A stretch of 64,000 nt of DNA from Mesorhizobium sp. L-8-3. GTDB lineage: Bacteria > Pseudomonadota > Alphaproteobacteria > Rhizobiales > Rhizobiaceae. The translations under genes and the position numbers were made by a program. Under the pieces are notes generated by a model that saw nothing but the letters and a program-made list of their open reading frames with translations, was not told the origin of the DNA and made no database searches. Below are positions 8,244 through 19,497 of this stretch, piece after piece (positions within the stretch are counted from its first letter, which is position 1; each line of letters starts with the position of its first letter). The stretch lies in the NCBI RefSeq assembly GCF_016756615.1, contig NZ_AP023262.1:2292501-2356500 (forward strand), read 5' to 3'.

Positions 8244-8954
8244 ATGGAAAATCTCTCTCTCGCCGAGCCGGGCGCGGCAGTGTCCATCTGGGCCTTGTTC
8301 TGGCAGGCCGGGTGGGTCGTGAAGCTGGTCATGCTCGGCCTGCTGGCCGCCTCGATCTGGACCTGGGCGATCATCGTGGACAAGATCATCTCCTTCAAGC
8401 GCATGCGCAGCGCGCTCAATCGCTTCGAGCAGGTGTTCTGGTCGGGGCAGTCGCTGGAAGAGCTCTACCGCACGCTGTCGGAGCGCAAGACCACCGGCAT
8501 GGGTGCGATCTTCGTGGCCGCCATGCGCGAGTGGAAGAAGAGTTTCGAGAAGGGCGCCAAGTCGCCGCTCGCCCTGCAGACCCGCATCGACAAGGCCATG
8601 GATCTTGCGCTCACCCGCGAGATGGAAGGCCTGGAGGGCCGACTGGGCTTCCTGGCCACAATCGGGTCAGCCGCGCCCTTCATCGGCCTTTTCGGTACGG
8701 TCGTCGGCATCATGACCTCGTTCCAGGCGATCGCCGGCTCCAAGTCGACCAACCTGGCCGTGGTGGCGCCGGGCATCGCGGAGGCGCTGCTTGCAACGGC
8801 GATCGGCCTGCTGGCAGCCATTCCCGCGGTCATTGCCTACAACAAGCTGTCATCGGATGCCGGCAAGCTGGCGCTCAGGATGGAGGGCTTCGCGGACGAG
8901 TTCTCCGCCATACTCTCGCGCCAAATCGATGAAAAAGTCGCGGCCAAGGTCTGA
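8244..8954 (+). CDS. tolQ: Tol-Pal inner-membrane motor protein TolQ
   Basis: A 236-residue MotA/TolQ/ExbB-family protein with three transmembrane helices, at about residues 18-40, 140-165 and 175-200. The conserved pore-helix segments are [20 protein letters not shown] and [20 protein letters not shown]. With TolR it forms the proton-driven motor that energises TolA during outer-membrane invagination. It is the first gene of the compact tolQ-tolR-tolA-tolB group, 11 bases from tolR. Confidence 0.96.
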   Translation: MENLSLAEPGAAVSIWALFWQAGWVVKLVMLGLLAASIWTWAIIVDKIISFKRMRSALNRFEQVFWSGQSLEELYRTLSERKTTGMGAIFVAAMREWKKSFEKGAKSPLALQTRIDKAMDLALTREMEGLEGRLGFLATIGSAAPFIGLFGTVVGIMTSFQAIAGSKSTNLAVVAPGIAEALLATAIGLLAAIPAVIAYNKLSSDAGKLALRMEGFADEFSAILSRQIDEKVAAKV

Positions 8955-8965
8955 GGGTAAGCAGG

Positions 8966-9424
8966 ATGGGAATGTCGATCGGACAGACCGGCGGCCGGGG
9001 CGGCCGCGGCCATAGGCGGCGCGGCCGGCACCACAGCCTCGTGTCCGAAATCAACGTCACGCCCCTGGTGGACGTGATGCTGGTGCTGCTGATCATCTTC
9101 ATGGTGGCGGCGCCCATGCTGACGGTCGGCGTCCCCATCGACCTGCCTGAGACCCAGGCCAAGGCGATGAATTCCGACACCCAGCCGATCACCGTCTCGG
9201 TCAACCAGGGCGGCCAGATCTATCTGCAGGAGACCGAGATCGCGCTTGAGGAAGTGGTCCCCAAGCTCGAGGCGATCGCCAAGACCGGCTATGAGGAACG
9301 CATCTATGTGCGCGGCGACAAGACCGCCGACTACGGCACGGTGATGCAGGTGATGGCGCGCATCTCCGCCGCCGGGTACCGCAATCTCGGCCTCGTGACC
9401 CTGCAGGAACGGGAAACCCAGTAG
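8966..9424 (+). CDS. tolR: Tol-Pal motor protein TolR (ExbD/TolR family)
   Basis: A 152-residue protein with a basic, glycine/histidine-rich N-terminus ([15 protein letters not shown]), then [20 protein letters not shown], in which the Asp of the single transmembrane helix is the proton-carrying residue. The periplasmic domain ([21 protein letters not shown]) is typical of ExbD/TolR. It dimerises inside the TolQ pentamer and couples proton flow to TolA and peptidoglycan binding. The gene is four bases from tolA. Confidence 0.96.
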   Translation: MGMSIGQTGGRGGRGHRRRGRHHSLVSEINVTPLVDVMLVLLIIFMVAAPMLTVGVPIDLPETQAKAMNSDTQPITVSVNQGGQIYLQETEIALEEVVPKLEAIAKTGYEERIYVRGDKTADYGTVMQVMARISAAGYRNLGLVTLQERETQ

Positions 9425-9428
9425 CGGC

Positions 9429-10490
9429 ATGAAGGCTGGCCTAACCACCTCGGTCATACTGCACGCGGCGGTGCTCGGCTTCGGCCTGGTGTCGCTGTCG
9501 TCGCCGCGCGCCTTCGAGGTCGCCGACGTCGAGGCGCTGCCGGTCGACATCGTGCCGATCGAATCGATCACACAGATCCAGCAAGGCGACAAGAAGGCGC
9601 CGGCCAAGGAGAAGCCGTCGCCGGTTCCGACCTCCAAGCCCGACATCGTGGAGAACGCGCAGAAGGTCGGCGAAAACACCATCGATACGGACAAGCCGCC
9701 GACGCCCGAGGCAAAGCCGAAACCGGTCGAGGCCGCCGCCGCCGCGGCGCCTTCTCCCGAGCCGGCTCTGCGCCCGATGGAGGACAAGAAGCCGGAGCCG
9801 GTGAAGCAGCCGGAGCCGAAACCCGAGCCGGTGCCGGCGACGGAGGTGACGCCGCAGCCCCAGCCCAAGCAGGAAGTCAACCCTGATCCCGCCCCCGAGA
9901 CGGCGGTGACGGAGACCGCCCAGGCCGAGGCGATGAAGCTGCCCGACAATGCGCCGTCGCCAGAGGCGCGCCCGCAGCCACCCCAGGCCCAGACCGCCAA
10001 GGCGCCTGAGCGGAAGGATGCGGAAAAGCCGGCCAAGCAGCAGGCCAACAAGCCGAAATCGGAAGAGAAGGAATTCAACGCGGACGAGGTCGCGGCTCTC
10101 CTGAACAAGGAGAAGGCAGCGGGCGGCGGCGCCAAACGCTCGACGCAACAAGCCTCGCTCGGCGGCGAAAAGAACACCGGCGGAACCAAGCTTTCACAGA
10201 GCGAGATGGACGCGCTGCGCGGCCAGGTGCAGCGCTGCTGGAGCGTTCCGGCCGGCGCGATGGACGGCGACTCGCTGAAGGTTTCGGTCAAGTTCAAGCT
10301 CGACCGTTCCGGAGCGCTCGAAGGCAGTCCGGAAATCATCGGCGGGGGTGGAGCCGACGGGGTGCAGCGCGCCGCAGCCGAGGCGGCGCGGCGCGCGGTC
10401 GTGCGTTGTTCGCCCTACACGCTCCCCGCCGACAAGTACGATGCATGGGCGGATGTGATCGTCAATTTCGATCCGAGCGAAATGTTCTGA
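9429..10490 (+). CDS. tolA: Tol-Pal energy-transducing protein TolA
   Basis: A 353-residue protein with an N-terminal membrane anchor ([19 protein letters not shown]). A long Pro/Glu/Lys-rich periplasmic stalk follows (about residues 50-245, with [17 protein letters not shown] repeats), then a globular TonB-like C-terminal domain (about 255-353, with [22 protein letters not shown]). TolA spans the periplasm from TolQR to TolB/Pal. The repetitive stalk is low-complexity and shows strong compositional bias, so long antisense open frames here are artefacts. Confidence 0.93.
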   Translation: MKAGLTTSVILHAAVLGFGLVSLSSPRAFEVADVEALPVDIVPIESITQIQQGDKKAPAKEKPSPVPTSKPDIVENAQKVGENTIDTDKPPTPEAKPKPVEAAAAAAPSPEPALRPMEDKKPEPVKQPEPKPEPVPATEVTPQPQPKQEVNPDPAPETAVTETAQAEAMKLPDNAPSPEARPQPPQAQTAKAPERKDAEKPAKQQANKPKSEEKEFNADEVAALLNKEKAAGGGAKRSTQQASLGGEKNTGGTKLSQSEMDALRGQVQRCWSVPAGAMDGDSLKVSVKFKLDRSGALEGSPEIIGGGGADGVQRAAAEAARRAVVRCSPYTLPADKYDAWADVIVNFDPSEMF

Positions 10491-10524
10491 TCCTCCGCCC
10501 CAAGGAGCAACGAGGCTTTTGCGA

Positions 10525-11841
10525 ATGAAACAACTGATGAAGACCCTTCTTGTCCTGGGCGCGCTGGCCTGCGGCGTGACGTCTTTCGCGATGTCGCCGG
10601 CCCATGCGCTGGTGGAGATCGACATCAACAAGGGCAATGTGGAGCCGCTGCCGATCGCCATCAGCGATTTTGTGTCCCAGGACGGGGCCGGCGCCGAGAT
10701 CGCCGCGGTGGTGGCGGCCGACCTCAAGCGCTCGGGCCTGTTCGCGCCGATCGACAAAGGCGCCTTCATCGAGAAGATAACCGATCCCGACGCCGCACCG
10801 CGTTTCGACGACTGGAAGGTGATCAATGCTCAAGCGCTGGTCGTCGGACGCGTGACGCAGGAGGCGGACGGGCGGCTGCGCGCGGAGGTGCGGTTGTGGG
10901 ATACGTTCGCCGGCCAGCAACTGATCGGCCAGCAGTTCTTCGCCAACAAGGCCAACTGGCGTCGTGTCGCCCATATCATCGCCGATGCGATCTATGAGCG
11001 CCTGACCGGCGAGAAGGGATATTTCGACACCCGCGTCGTGTTCGTCGACGAATCCGGCCCGAAGAACCAGCGCAGGAAGCGGCTCGCCATCATGGACCAG
11101 GACGGCGCCGGCATCCGCTACCTTTCGGACGGCCGGACGATCGCGCTCACGCCGCGCTTCTCGCCGAGCCGGCAGGAAATCACATATATGTCCTATGAAA
11201 GCGGACAGCCGCAGGTCTACCTGCTGCAGATCGAGACCGGTCAGCGCGAATTGGTCGGCAACTTCCCCGGCATGACCTTCGCTCCACGTTTCTCGCCCGA
11301 CGGCCAGAAGGTGATCATGAGCCTGCTCCGGGACGACGGCAATTCCAACATCTTCGCCATGGATCTGCGCAGCCGAACGACCACCAGGCTCACCAATTCC
11401 AATTCGATCGACACGTCTCCTTCCTATTCGCCCGACGGCAGCCAGGTCGTCTTCACCTCGGATCGTGGAGGCCGGGCGCAGATCTATGTGATGGGTGCGG
11501 ACGGGTCCGGCCAGAAGCGCATCTCCTATGGCGACGGCACCTATTCGACACCGGTGTGGTCGCCGCGCGGCGACCTGATCGCCTTCACAAAGCAGTCGGG
11601 CGGCGAGTTCCAGATCGGCGTCATGAAGACCGACGGGTCGGGCGAACGCATCCTGTCGAGCGGTTTCCAGCAGGAAGGACCGACCTGGGCGCCGAACGGC
11701 CGCGTGCTGATGTTCTTCCGCGAGGCGGCTGGCTCCGGTGGGCCGCGGCTCTATTCGATCGACCTGACCGGTCGTAACGAGCAGGCGATCCCTACCTCCA
11801 ATTTCGCCTCCGACCCGGCGTGGTCGCCATTGCTGGAATAG
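10525..11841 (+). CDS. tolB: Tol-Pal periplasmic beta-propeller protein TolB
   Basis: A 438-residue secreted protein. The signal peptide is [20 protein letters not shown]...AHA. The TolB N-terminal domain starts [18 protein letters not shown], and a six-bladed propeller shows repeated [24 protein letters not shown] and [13 protein letters not shown] blades. TolB binds Pal and is released when TolA contacts the outer membrane. The ATG at 10525 is preferred, with GAGG nine bases upstream; TTG at 10519 would add two residues. Confidence 0.95.
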   Translation: MKQLMKTLLVLGALACGVTSFAMSPAHALVEIDINKGNVEPLPIAISDFVSQDGAGAEIAAVVAADLKRSGLFAPIDKGAFIEKITDPDAAPRFDDWKVINAQALVVGRVTQEADGRLRAEVRLWDTFAGQQLIGQQFFANKANWRRVAHIIADAIYERLTGEKGYFDTRVVFVDESGPKNQRRKRLAIMDQDGAGIRYLSDGRTIALTPRFSPSRQEITYMSYESGQPQVYLLQIETGQRELVGNFPGMTFAPRFSPDGQKVIMSLLRDDGNSNIFAMDLRSRTTTRLTNSNSIDTSPSYSPDGSQVVFTSDRGGRAQIYVMGADGSGQKRISYGDGTYSTPVWSPRGDLIAFTKQSGGEFQIGVMKTDGSGERILSSGFQQEGPTWAPNGRVLMFFREAAGSGGPRLYSIDLTGRNEQAIPTSNFASDPAWSPLLE

Positions 11842-11870
11842 CGTCCGGCCAGCAGGCTAAAGCTCGCGTG

Positions 11871-11895
11871 AAAAGGGCCGGAAACGGCCCTTTTT
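11871..11895 (+). terminator. Rho-independent terminator after tolB
   Basis: Stem AAAAGGGCCG / CGGCCCTTTT with a GAAA tetraloop and five terminal T residues. It separates tolQRAB from pal. Confidence 0.88.
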
Positions 11896-12090
11896 CATGT
11901 ATCGGCCGCGTTTTGGCCGTATTTCGGCCTAGGGTCCGCGCGCAATGTCGGGGCGGACGGAACAGCGACCGCCGGACCGGGGACGGAAGCCGGCAATAGA
12001 TATTTAACCCTGTTCGTTGGGTGTCCGTTAACCGCAACGTGGTTACTGGACGATCAACGAAACTACTCGAATTTGCGAAGGAGAGGCGGG

Positions 12091-12588
12091 ATGCGCCGCA
12101 TCGCAGCATATACCATGAATCCGATCGTCCTGGCGCTGGTGGCGACCCTGGCCGTAGCCGGCTGCGCCTCGAAGAAGACGCCGAACAGCGTCGCCGATCT
12201 CGGCCTCGGCGCGGCGACCCCGGGTTCGGCGCAGGACTTCACCGTCAATGTTGGCGACCGCATCTTCTTCGACACGGACTCCTCGGTGATCCGCGCGGAC
12301 GCACAGCAGACGCTGTCCAAGCAGGCTCAGTGGCTCAACCAGTACGGCAACTACGCCATCACAGTGGAAGGCCATGCCGACGAGCGCGGCACGCGCGAAT
12401 ACAACCTCGCGCTCGGCGCCCGCCGCGCCGCCGCGGCCCGCGACTTCCTGGTCGCGCGCGGCGTGAAGGCCAATCGGATCCGCACCATCTCCTATGGCAA
12501 GGAACGTCCGGTGGCGGTTTGCGACGACATCTCGTGCTGGTCGCAGAACCGTCGCGCCGTAACCGTGCTGAACGGCGCGGGAAGCTGA
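12091..12588 (+). CDS. pal: Peptidoglycan-associated lipoprotein Pal
   Basis: A 165-residue outer-membrane lipoprotein. The lipobox LAVAGC lies in the signal peptide (Cys about residue 25), and the OmpA-like peptidoglycan-binding domain contains TVEGHADERGTREYN and ARRAAAARDFL. It anchors the outer membrane to peptidoglycan and partners TolB. The start at 12091 is set by AAGGAG seven bases upstream; an upstream TTG in frame lies before that site. It follows the tolB terminator and therefore probably has its own promoter within 11896-12090. Confidence 0.96.
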   Translation: MRRIAAYTMNPIVLALVATLAVAGCASKKTPNSVADLGLGAATPGSAQDFTVNVGDRIFFDTDSSVIRADAQQTLSKQAQWLNQYGNYAITVEGHADERGTREYNLALGARRAAAARDFLVARGVKANRIRTISYGKERPVAVCDDISCWSQNRRAVTVLNGAGS

Positions 12589-12611
12589 GTCGCGGAGACC
12601 TCCCGATACCC

Positions 12612-12637
12612 GAAAGGCGGCCGTGGTGCCGCCTTTT
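12612..12637 (+). terminator. Hairpin terminator after pal
   Basis: Inverted repeat AAAGGCGG(C) / (G)CCGCCTTT followed by a short T-run, just after the pal stop. Confidence 0.65.
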
Positions 12638-12770
12638 CCATGGCGGTCGCGGCGGCCTTGCCGAGGCGCGGGCGCCGAAACAAAATTTGGCCGAAGTCTC
12701 GCATCCTGATAGAAGCAGCGCGGGCGTCCGATGCGACCGCCCGGGACCGTTATACCAGAGCGAGACAAAC

Positions 12771-13754
12771 ATGCATTTGCGATCCATCCTCAGCGGCACG
12801 CTGGCCCTGCTGCTCCTGTCGGGGGGCGTAGCGCTTTCCCAGGAAGGCCGCGTGGGCGGCGCCGACCGGACCGTGCCGATGCCCAGGACCGACCTGCCCG
12901 GCGTGTTCGGTGCCGGTTCGAACGAAGGCTTCCGTGTCGCCCAGGCCGGCGATCCGCGCGTCAGTGCCCTCGAAGAGCAAATCCGCCAGTTGAGCGGAAC
13001 GATCGAGGAACTCAACTTCCAGATCCTGCAGATGCAGGAACAGATGCGCAAGATGCAGGAAGACAACGAGTTCCGCTTCCAGGAGCTTGAAAAAAAGAGA
13101 TCCGACGCCAGTGGCGGCTCCGGGCAATCGGTCGCGGGCTCAACCGAACCGACGACCGGCGCCGCCCAGGAGACGACGCCGAAGTCCGACCGGCCGGCCA
13201 ATTCGGCCGCCGGTTCGCAACCCGGCGCGGGTGCGGGCACGTCGCCGAAAACCTTCGGGACCATCGTGTTCGACGCCGACGGCAATGTGACTGGCGGCAG
13301 CGTCGGGGACCAGATCACGGCACAGCCTCCCGGTACCAGCGGCGACCAGGTTGCCGCGTTGCCGGCGACGGACGATCCGGAGGAGGTCTATCGCAACTCG
13401 TACGAGTTCATTCTTTCCGGCGACTACAAGACCGCGGAGGCGGGCTTTCGCGATCATATCGCGCGCTTCCCGGGCGATCCCAAGACGGCGGACGCGCATT
13501 TCTGGCTCGGCGAGGCCTTGCTCGGCCAGCAGAAGTATCGCGATGCGGCGGAAATCTTCCTCGCCGCCAGCAAGGAGTATCCGTCGTCGAAGAAGGCGCC
13601 GGAAATGCTGCTGAAGCTCGGCATGTCGCTGGCAGGCCTGAAGCAGCGCGACGTCGCCTGCGCCACCTTCAGCGAGGTCGGCAAGCGTTATCCCGGTGCT
13701 TCTGCGCAGCTCAAGGAGCGCGTGAAGCAGGAGCAGGCCCTCGCCGCCTGCTAG
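12771..13754 (+). CDS. cpoB: Tol-Pal coordinator CpoB (YbgF)
   Basis: A 327-residue periplasmic protein. The signal peptide is MHLRSILSGTLALLLLSGGVALS. A coiled-coil segment (about residues 62-110, SALEEQIRQLSGTIEELNFQ) drives trimerisation, then comes a Ser/Thr/Gly/Ala-rich linker, and a C-terminal TPR domain (YEFILSGDYKTAEAGFRDHI and repeats). CpoB tunes TolA and PBP1b to coordinate peptidoglycan synthesis with outer-membrane constriction. The open frame extends upstream into pal, but the signal peptide fixes the ATG at 12771. Confidence 0.93.
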   Translation: MHLRSILSGTLALLLLSGGVALSQEGRVGGADRTVPMPRTDLPGVFGAGSNEGFRVAQAGDPRVSALEEQIRQLSGTIEELNFQILQMQEQMRKMQEDNEFRFQELEKKRSDASGGSGQSVAGSTEPTTGAAQETTPKSDRPANSAAGSQPGAGAGTSPKTFGTIVFDADGNVTGGSVGDQITAQPPGTSGDQVAALPATDDPEEVYRNSYEFILSGDYKTAEAGFRDHIARFPGDPKTADAHFWLGEALLGQQKYRDAAEIFLAASKEYPSSKKAPEMLLKLGMSLAGLKQRDVACATFSEVGKRYPGASAQLKERVKQEQALAAC

Positions 13755-13763
13755 ACCGGCGAG

Positions 13764-15254
13764 ATGAATCCCGATGCGATGGTTTCGGTTCGAGGAATGG
13801 GCTCCGCGGGCGGACGCCCCATCAACGCCCGTTTTCCTGCCGACACCGCATCCGGCTTCATCTCGCGCCCATCCATGACGGCGGGCAGCGATAAATCGTT
13901 CGACGCCTGCTTCCGGCGGTTGGACCTGACGGGCCGGCGCGGCGTGGTCGCAGCCGTCTCGGGCGGCAGCGACTCGACCGCGCTGCTTTTCCTGCTCAAG
14001 GCCGCGCTGGAAAGCCATTCGTCCGGGACAAGGCTCCTTGCGGTCACCATCGACCACGGGCTGCGGCCGGACGCGGCCGAGGAGGCGGCGACAGTCGCCC
14101 GGCTCTGCTGGGATCACGGGATCGCGCACCAGACGCTGCGCTGGGAAGGCCCAAAGCCCAAGACCGGCGTCCAGGCAGCAGCGCGCGAGGCACGCTACCG
14201 GCTGCTCGCGCGAGCCGCGATCGACCTAGGTACCGATATCGTCTTCACCGGCCACACTTCGGACGACCAGGCCGAGACGATCGACATGCGTCGGCGGCGC
14301 GGTGCGGGGCACGGCATGGCCGGCATGGCGCCCGCGACGCTCTATGACGGCAAGGTCTGGATCCTGCGACCGTTGCTCGAGACGTCGCGCGCAGCCTTGC
14401 GGGACTATCTCGACACCATGAAGATCGGGTGGATCGACGATCCGAGCAACCGCAACACAGCGTACGAAAGGATCAGGGTCCGGCAGGAGGGGACGAGCGG
14501 GCCAGGCGACGCGCATTCGGCCGCCGCGGCGCGGCGCGCGGTTGCGGGCCGCGCAGGCGAGTTGATTGCTTCCCATGCCTTGCTCGCAGCTCCGGGGCTC
14601 ATCCGGCTTGCTCCCGCCTTTTTCACGGTCGACGATCGCGAGGCAGCGGTCCATGGCTTCAGGGTGCTGCTCGCCGTCGCCGGAGGCGTCGGGCATTTGC
14701 CCGATCTTGTCCGCGTCGGCGCCCTGTTCGAGCGCGTCGCCTCGGGTTCTCACTGTGCCACACTGTCGCGGGTGGTGGTTGAGGCGCGGCGTGCCGGCGT
14801 CTTTCTGAGGCGCGAGATGCGCGGTCTGCCGGCACCCGTGCCACTGATCCAGGGCATGATCTGGGACGGGCGTTTCCGTATGGAGGCAGGCGATGCCGCC
14901 GTGGGGTGCATCATCGAACCGCTCGGCCCGGAGGATGTCGGGACTGGCGAGCTCACGTCGGGCGATGGGCCGAAAAGCCTTGTCCGCAAGGCGCTCGCGG
15001 CCGGGCCCGCGGTCCGATTGGCCGGCTGTGAAGGGAAGATCAGCATCGCCGCCGGGCCGCTGGCTGCCGGATCCGCTCCAGAGACTCCTGGCGGAGCGGG
15101 GCGGGTTTTGGCGGCTGCGACTCCGCTGCTCGCGCCCTGGGCGCGTTTCCTGCCCTCGTTCGATCTTGCCCTGGCGCGGGCCGTCGCGTCACTGGTAGGG
15201 GCGCCGGATATTCCGGCTTCGCCTTGCGAAGGCCACAAAAAGCGGGAAATGTGA
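13764..15254 (+). CDS. tilS: tRNA(Ile)-lysidine synthetase TilS
   Basis: An N-type ATP pyrophosphatase of up to 496 residues that converts C34 of the AUA-reading isoleucine tRNA to lysidine; the gene is normally essential. The PP-loop SGGSDSTALLF and downstream TIDHGLRPDAAEEA, GHTSDDQAET and WIDDPSNRNTAYER are diagnostic. The start is uncertain: ATG 13764 lies nine bases after cpoB without a good ribosome site, and ATG 13875 (MTAGSDKSFDACF) would give 459 residues. The C-terminal half is poorly conserved, as usual for rhizobial TilS. Confidence 0.88.
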   Translation: MNPDAMVSVRGMGSAGGRPINARFPADTASGFISRPSMTAGSDKSFDACFRRLDLTGRRGVVAAVSGGSDSTALLFLLKAALESHSSGTRLLAVTIDHGLRPDAAEEAATVARLCWDHGIAHQTLRWEGPKPKTGVQAAAREARYRLLARAAIDLGTDIVFTGHTSDDQAETIDMRRRRGAGHGMAGMAPATLYDGKVWILRPLLETSRAALRDYLDTMKIGWIDDPSNRNTAYERIRVRQEGTSGPGDAHSAAAARRAVAGRAGELIASHALLAAPGLIRLAPAFFTVDDREAAVHGFRVLLAVAGGVGHLPDLVRVGALFERVASGSHCATLSRVVVEARRAGVFLRREMRGLPAPVPLIQGMIWDGRFRMEAGDAAVGCIIEPLGPEDVGTGELTSGDGPKSLVRKALAAGPAVRLAGCEGKISIAAGPLAAGSAPETPGGAGRVLAAATPLLAPWARFLPSFDLALARAVASLVGAPDIPASPCEGHKKREM

Positions 15255-15331
15255 GGGTCTCGGGACCTGACGAGACCGGGGGGCCGTGCCGCCGTGAATT
15301 CTCAGGAACGAACTCTTGTCCGCGGGAAAGC

Positions 15332-15364
15332 CTCTTAACCGAGACAAAGACTCTTAACCGAGAC
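15332..15364 (+). repeat. 14-bp tandem direct repeat upstream of ftsH
   Basis: CTCTTAACCGAGAC occurs at 15332-15345 and again, without mismatch, at 15351-15364 (period 19). It lies about 100 bases before ftsH in an otherwise gene-free 211-base gap. It may be a regulator site; no known motif is recognised. Confidence 0.55.
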
Positions 15365-15465
15365 GCCGGGTCGCGCTTGGCAATGGCAAGCGCCCTCCCT
15401 ATGTTAGCCTTGATTAGACTTGCGGACTTTCGTGTCCGAGCTTCGGACACCCAACGGGACACTCG

Positions 15466-17400
<1,935 letters not shown>

Positions 17401-17428
17401 GTTGGGCCAGCCAATCCGGTCGAACCTG

Positions 17429-17466
17429 AAAAGATGCCGCAGCATGAAGATGCTGCGGCATCTTTT
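17429..17466 (+). terminator. Rho-independent terminator after ftsH
   Basis: A perfect 16-bp stem (17429-17444 with 17451-17466) with a six-base loop. It begins AAAAGATGCC and ends GGCATCTTTT, so it could work in both directions, including for the convergent tetR gene. Confidence 0.92.
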
Positions 17467-17481
17467 CGTTTCGGGGGCGCG

Positions 17482-18117
17482 CTACCGGTCGTCGGCCGGC
17501 CGCAGGGCGCGGTCGAGCGCAAGCAGCATGTGCGCTTCGACGTCCTGCCTTAGCCTTGCCCGCGCGGTCTTGTCCGACGTCACCAGATAGAGATCGACCA
17601 GTGTGCCGAGCAGCAGGTTGATCACCTGCAGGCTCAGCGGGTCGCTGGGCCTTTGCGGCGCAAAACGTGCAATGAAGGGCACCACGATATCGTCGACGAT
17701 ATGGTTCTGGTCGGCACTGTTGTCGGCTTCGATCGGCCTGATGGCCCGCATTGCCTTCAGCAGCCCCGAATGAGAGGGGATTGCTTCGGCGGCGTCGAGA
17801 TAGACGCCGAGCAGGATCTTGGCCGCCTGCTCGACAGACGTATCTGCCGGCAGCGCAACCAGGGCGTCCGCGCAGGAGGCGACGATGCGGGCAACCGTCG
17901 CGTCATAGGCCGACAGCAGAAGACCGTCGCGATCGGCAAAGTAGCGATAGAGGGTGCCGACGGATACGCCCGTTTCTGCAGCGACGCGCGTGGTGGTGAC
18001 CGCGTCCGCTCCTTCCTCGGCCACCAGCCGCTCGGTGGCGGCGAGCAATGCCGCGCGCGTTTTCTGCGCGCGATCCTGGACGGGCAAGATCTTGGTGGCT
18101 GGCGGGATGGGATCCAT
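17482..18117 (-). CDS. TetR/AcrR-family transcriptional regulator
   Basis: A 211-residue repressor. The N-terminal helix-turn-helix is AVTTTRVAAETGVSVGTLYRYFADRDGL and the C-terminal two-thirds is a ligand-binding helical domain (TetR_C class). The start at 18117 (MDPIPPATKILP) is preferred; an in-frame ATG further upstream would put the operator-like palindrome inside the gene. It is transcribed away from the beta-helix/cytochrome pair and a TGAAA-N3-TTTCA palindrome lies in the shared promoter, so it probably represses that pair and itself. Confidence 0.88.
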   Translation of the reverse strand: MDPIPPATKILPVQDRAQKTRAALLAATERLVAEEGADAVTTTRVAAETGVSVGTLYRYFADRDGLLLSAYDATVARIVASCADALVALPADTSVEQAAKILLGVYLDAAEAIPSHSGLLKAMRAIRPIEADNSADQNHIVDDIVVPFIARFAPQRPSDPLSLQVINLLLGTLVDLYLVTSDKTARARLRQDVEAHMLLALDRALRPADDR

Positions 18118-18123
18118 GGAAAG

Positions 18124-18136
18124 TGAAACTATTTCA
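18124..18136 (+). promoter_or_regulatory. Palindromic operator and divergent promoter for tetR / beta-helix gene
   Basis: TGAAACTATTTCA is a 5-3-5 palindrome just upstream of tetR. A TTGACA hexamer at 18143-18148 points toward the beta-helix gene. The arrangement fits TetR repression of both promoters. Confidence 0.5.
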
Positions 18137-18246
18137 TTTTTGTTGACAAGGCCAGAACGGAAGCGCATCGTTTCGTCATTCGCCGACGAAGGCCCGCTTT
18201 TCACTGGTCAGGGGGGCGGGGGCCGGCACGGAGGGGAGGACTTGAT

Positions 18247-19485
18247 GTGAGAGCTATCGTTTCGACGACCATGCTGGCCCTGCTGCTCGGCGTATCGGCG
18301 GGCAACGTTGCAAATGCGGCGGAGATCGCGGTGGAGGCCGGAGAGGACGCTGCCGAAAGGCTGACCGAGGCGCTGATCATGGCCAAGCCAGGCGACACCG
18401 TTCGCATCGGCGCCGGGCGTTTCGAACTGACCGAGGGGCTGTCGCTGGATATCGACGACGTGCTGGTGAAGGGCGCGGGCTCCGACCAGACGGTGCTTTC
18501 GTTCAAGAGCCAGACCGGCTCCGGGGAAGGGCTGCTCGTGACATCGGACCGCGTCGTCCTCGAGGATTTCGCGGTCGAGGATGCAAAGGGCGACGGGGTG
18601 AAGTCGAAGGGCTCCGACCAGATCACTTTCCGCAAGCTGCGCGTCGAGTGGACGAACGGGCCCGATGCGAAGAACGGCTCCTACGGCGTTTATCCCGTTT
18701 CGTCCAAGAATGTGCTGATCGACGGCGTGACCGTGAAAGGGGCGTCCGACGCCGGCATCTATGTTGGCCAGAGCGAGAACATCGTGGTGCGCAATTCGCG
18801 TGCCGAGTTCAATGTGGCCGGCATCGAGATCGAAAATTCGATGAAGGCCGACGTGTACAAGAACGTCGTCACCCGCAATACGGGCGGCATACTGGTCTTC
18901 GACCTTCCCAACCTGCCGGTGCAGGGTGGGCATGACATTCGTGTCTTCGACAACGAGGTAGTCAACAACGACACGCCCAATTTCGCACCGAAGGGCAACA
19001 TCGTCGCGATCGTGCCGAAGGGCATGGGCATCATGGTGATGGCCAACCGCAACGTGCATGTCTTCAACAACAAGCTCGACGGCAACGGTACCGCCCATGT
19101 GCTCATCGCCGCCTACCCGAACGACTATGAGGACGACAAATACATGTTCGTGCCGCGCGGCGTGTTCGTGCACGACAATTCCTATGGGGAAGGCGGCGCG
19201 TCACCGGACGGCGAGGTCGGCAAGACGATCTCGGATGTTTCCGGGACGCCGGTGCCCGATATCGTCTGGGATGGGGTGACGACCATTCCCGAGTATTTCT
19301 CGTGGACCGCAGCCGAGAACCGAATCTATGTCGAGGAGGCCGAAGGCACCAGTTTCGTCAATCTCAAGATGATCTCCCAACTGATGCTGCCCTGGGGCTG
19401 GTGGCCCGACATGGATATTGCCTCCTACAAGGGAAGCCTGTCCGAGCCCGCTCCGGTCAAGCTGCCGCAGGAGAGCGGGGCCTAG
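18247..19485 (+). CDS. Secreted parallel beta-helix protein (TIGR03805-like)
   Basis: A 412-residue exported protein. The signal peptide is MRAIVSTTMLALLLGVSAGNVANA; the body is made of right-handed parallel beta-helix rungs such as NVLIDGVTVKGASDAGIYVG, NIVVRNSRAEFNVAGIEIEN and NRNVHVFNNKLDGNGTAHVL. The family resembles carbohydrate-active or structural beta-helix proteins, but no catalytic residues can be assigned. The GTG at 18247 has GGAGGA six bases upstream. It is followed after 12 bases by a diheme cytochrome, a pairing that I recall as conserved (TIGR03805 with TIGR03806), so the two probably act together in the periplasm. Confidence 0.8.
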   Translation: MRAIVSTTMLALLLGVSAGNVANAAEIAVEAGEDAAERLTEALIMAKPGDTVRIGAGRFELTEGLSLDIDDVLVKGAGSDQTVLSFKSQTGSGEGLLVTSDRVVLEDFAVEDAKGDGVKSKGSDQITFRKLRVEWTNGPDAKNGSYGVYPVSSKNVLIDGVTVKGASDAGIYVGQSENIVVRNSRAEFNVAGIEIENSMKADVYKNVVTRNTGGILVFDLPNLPVQGGHDIRVFDNEVVNNDTPNFAPKGNIVAIVPKGMGIMVMANRNVHVFNNKLDGNGTAHVLIAAYPNDYEDDKYMFVPRGVFVHDNSYGEGGASPDGEVGKTISDVSGTPVPDIVWDGVTTIPEYFSWTAAENRIYVEEAEGTSFVNLKMISQLMLPWGWWPDMDIASYKGSLSEPAPVKLPQESGA

Positions 19486-19497
19486 ACGGGGCAGGCG

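Noticed and set aside
12021..12770. 5' extension of the cpoB frame through pal
   Set aside because: The signal peptide at 12771 and the pal gene in another frame show that this open stretch is not coding.
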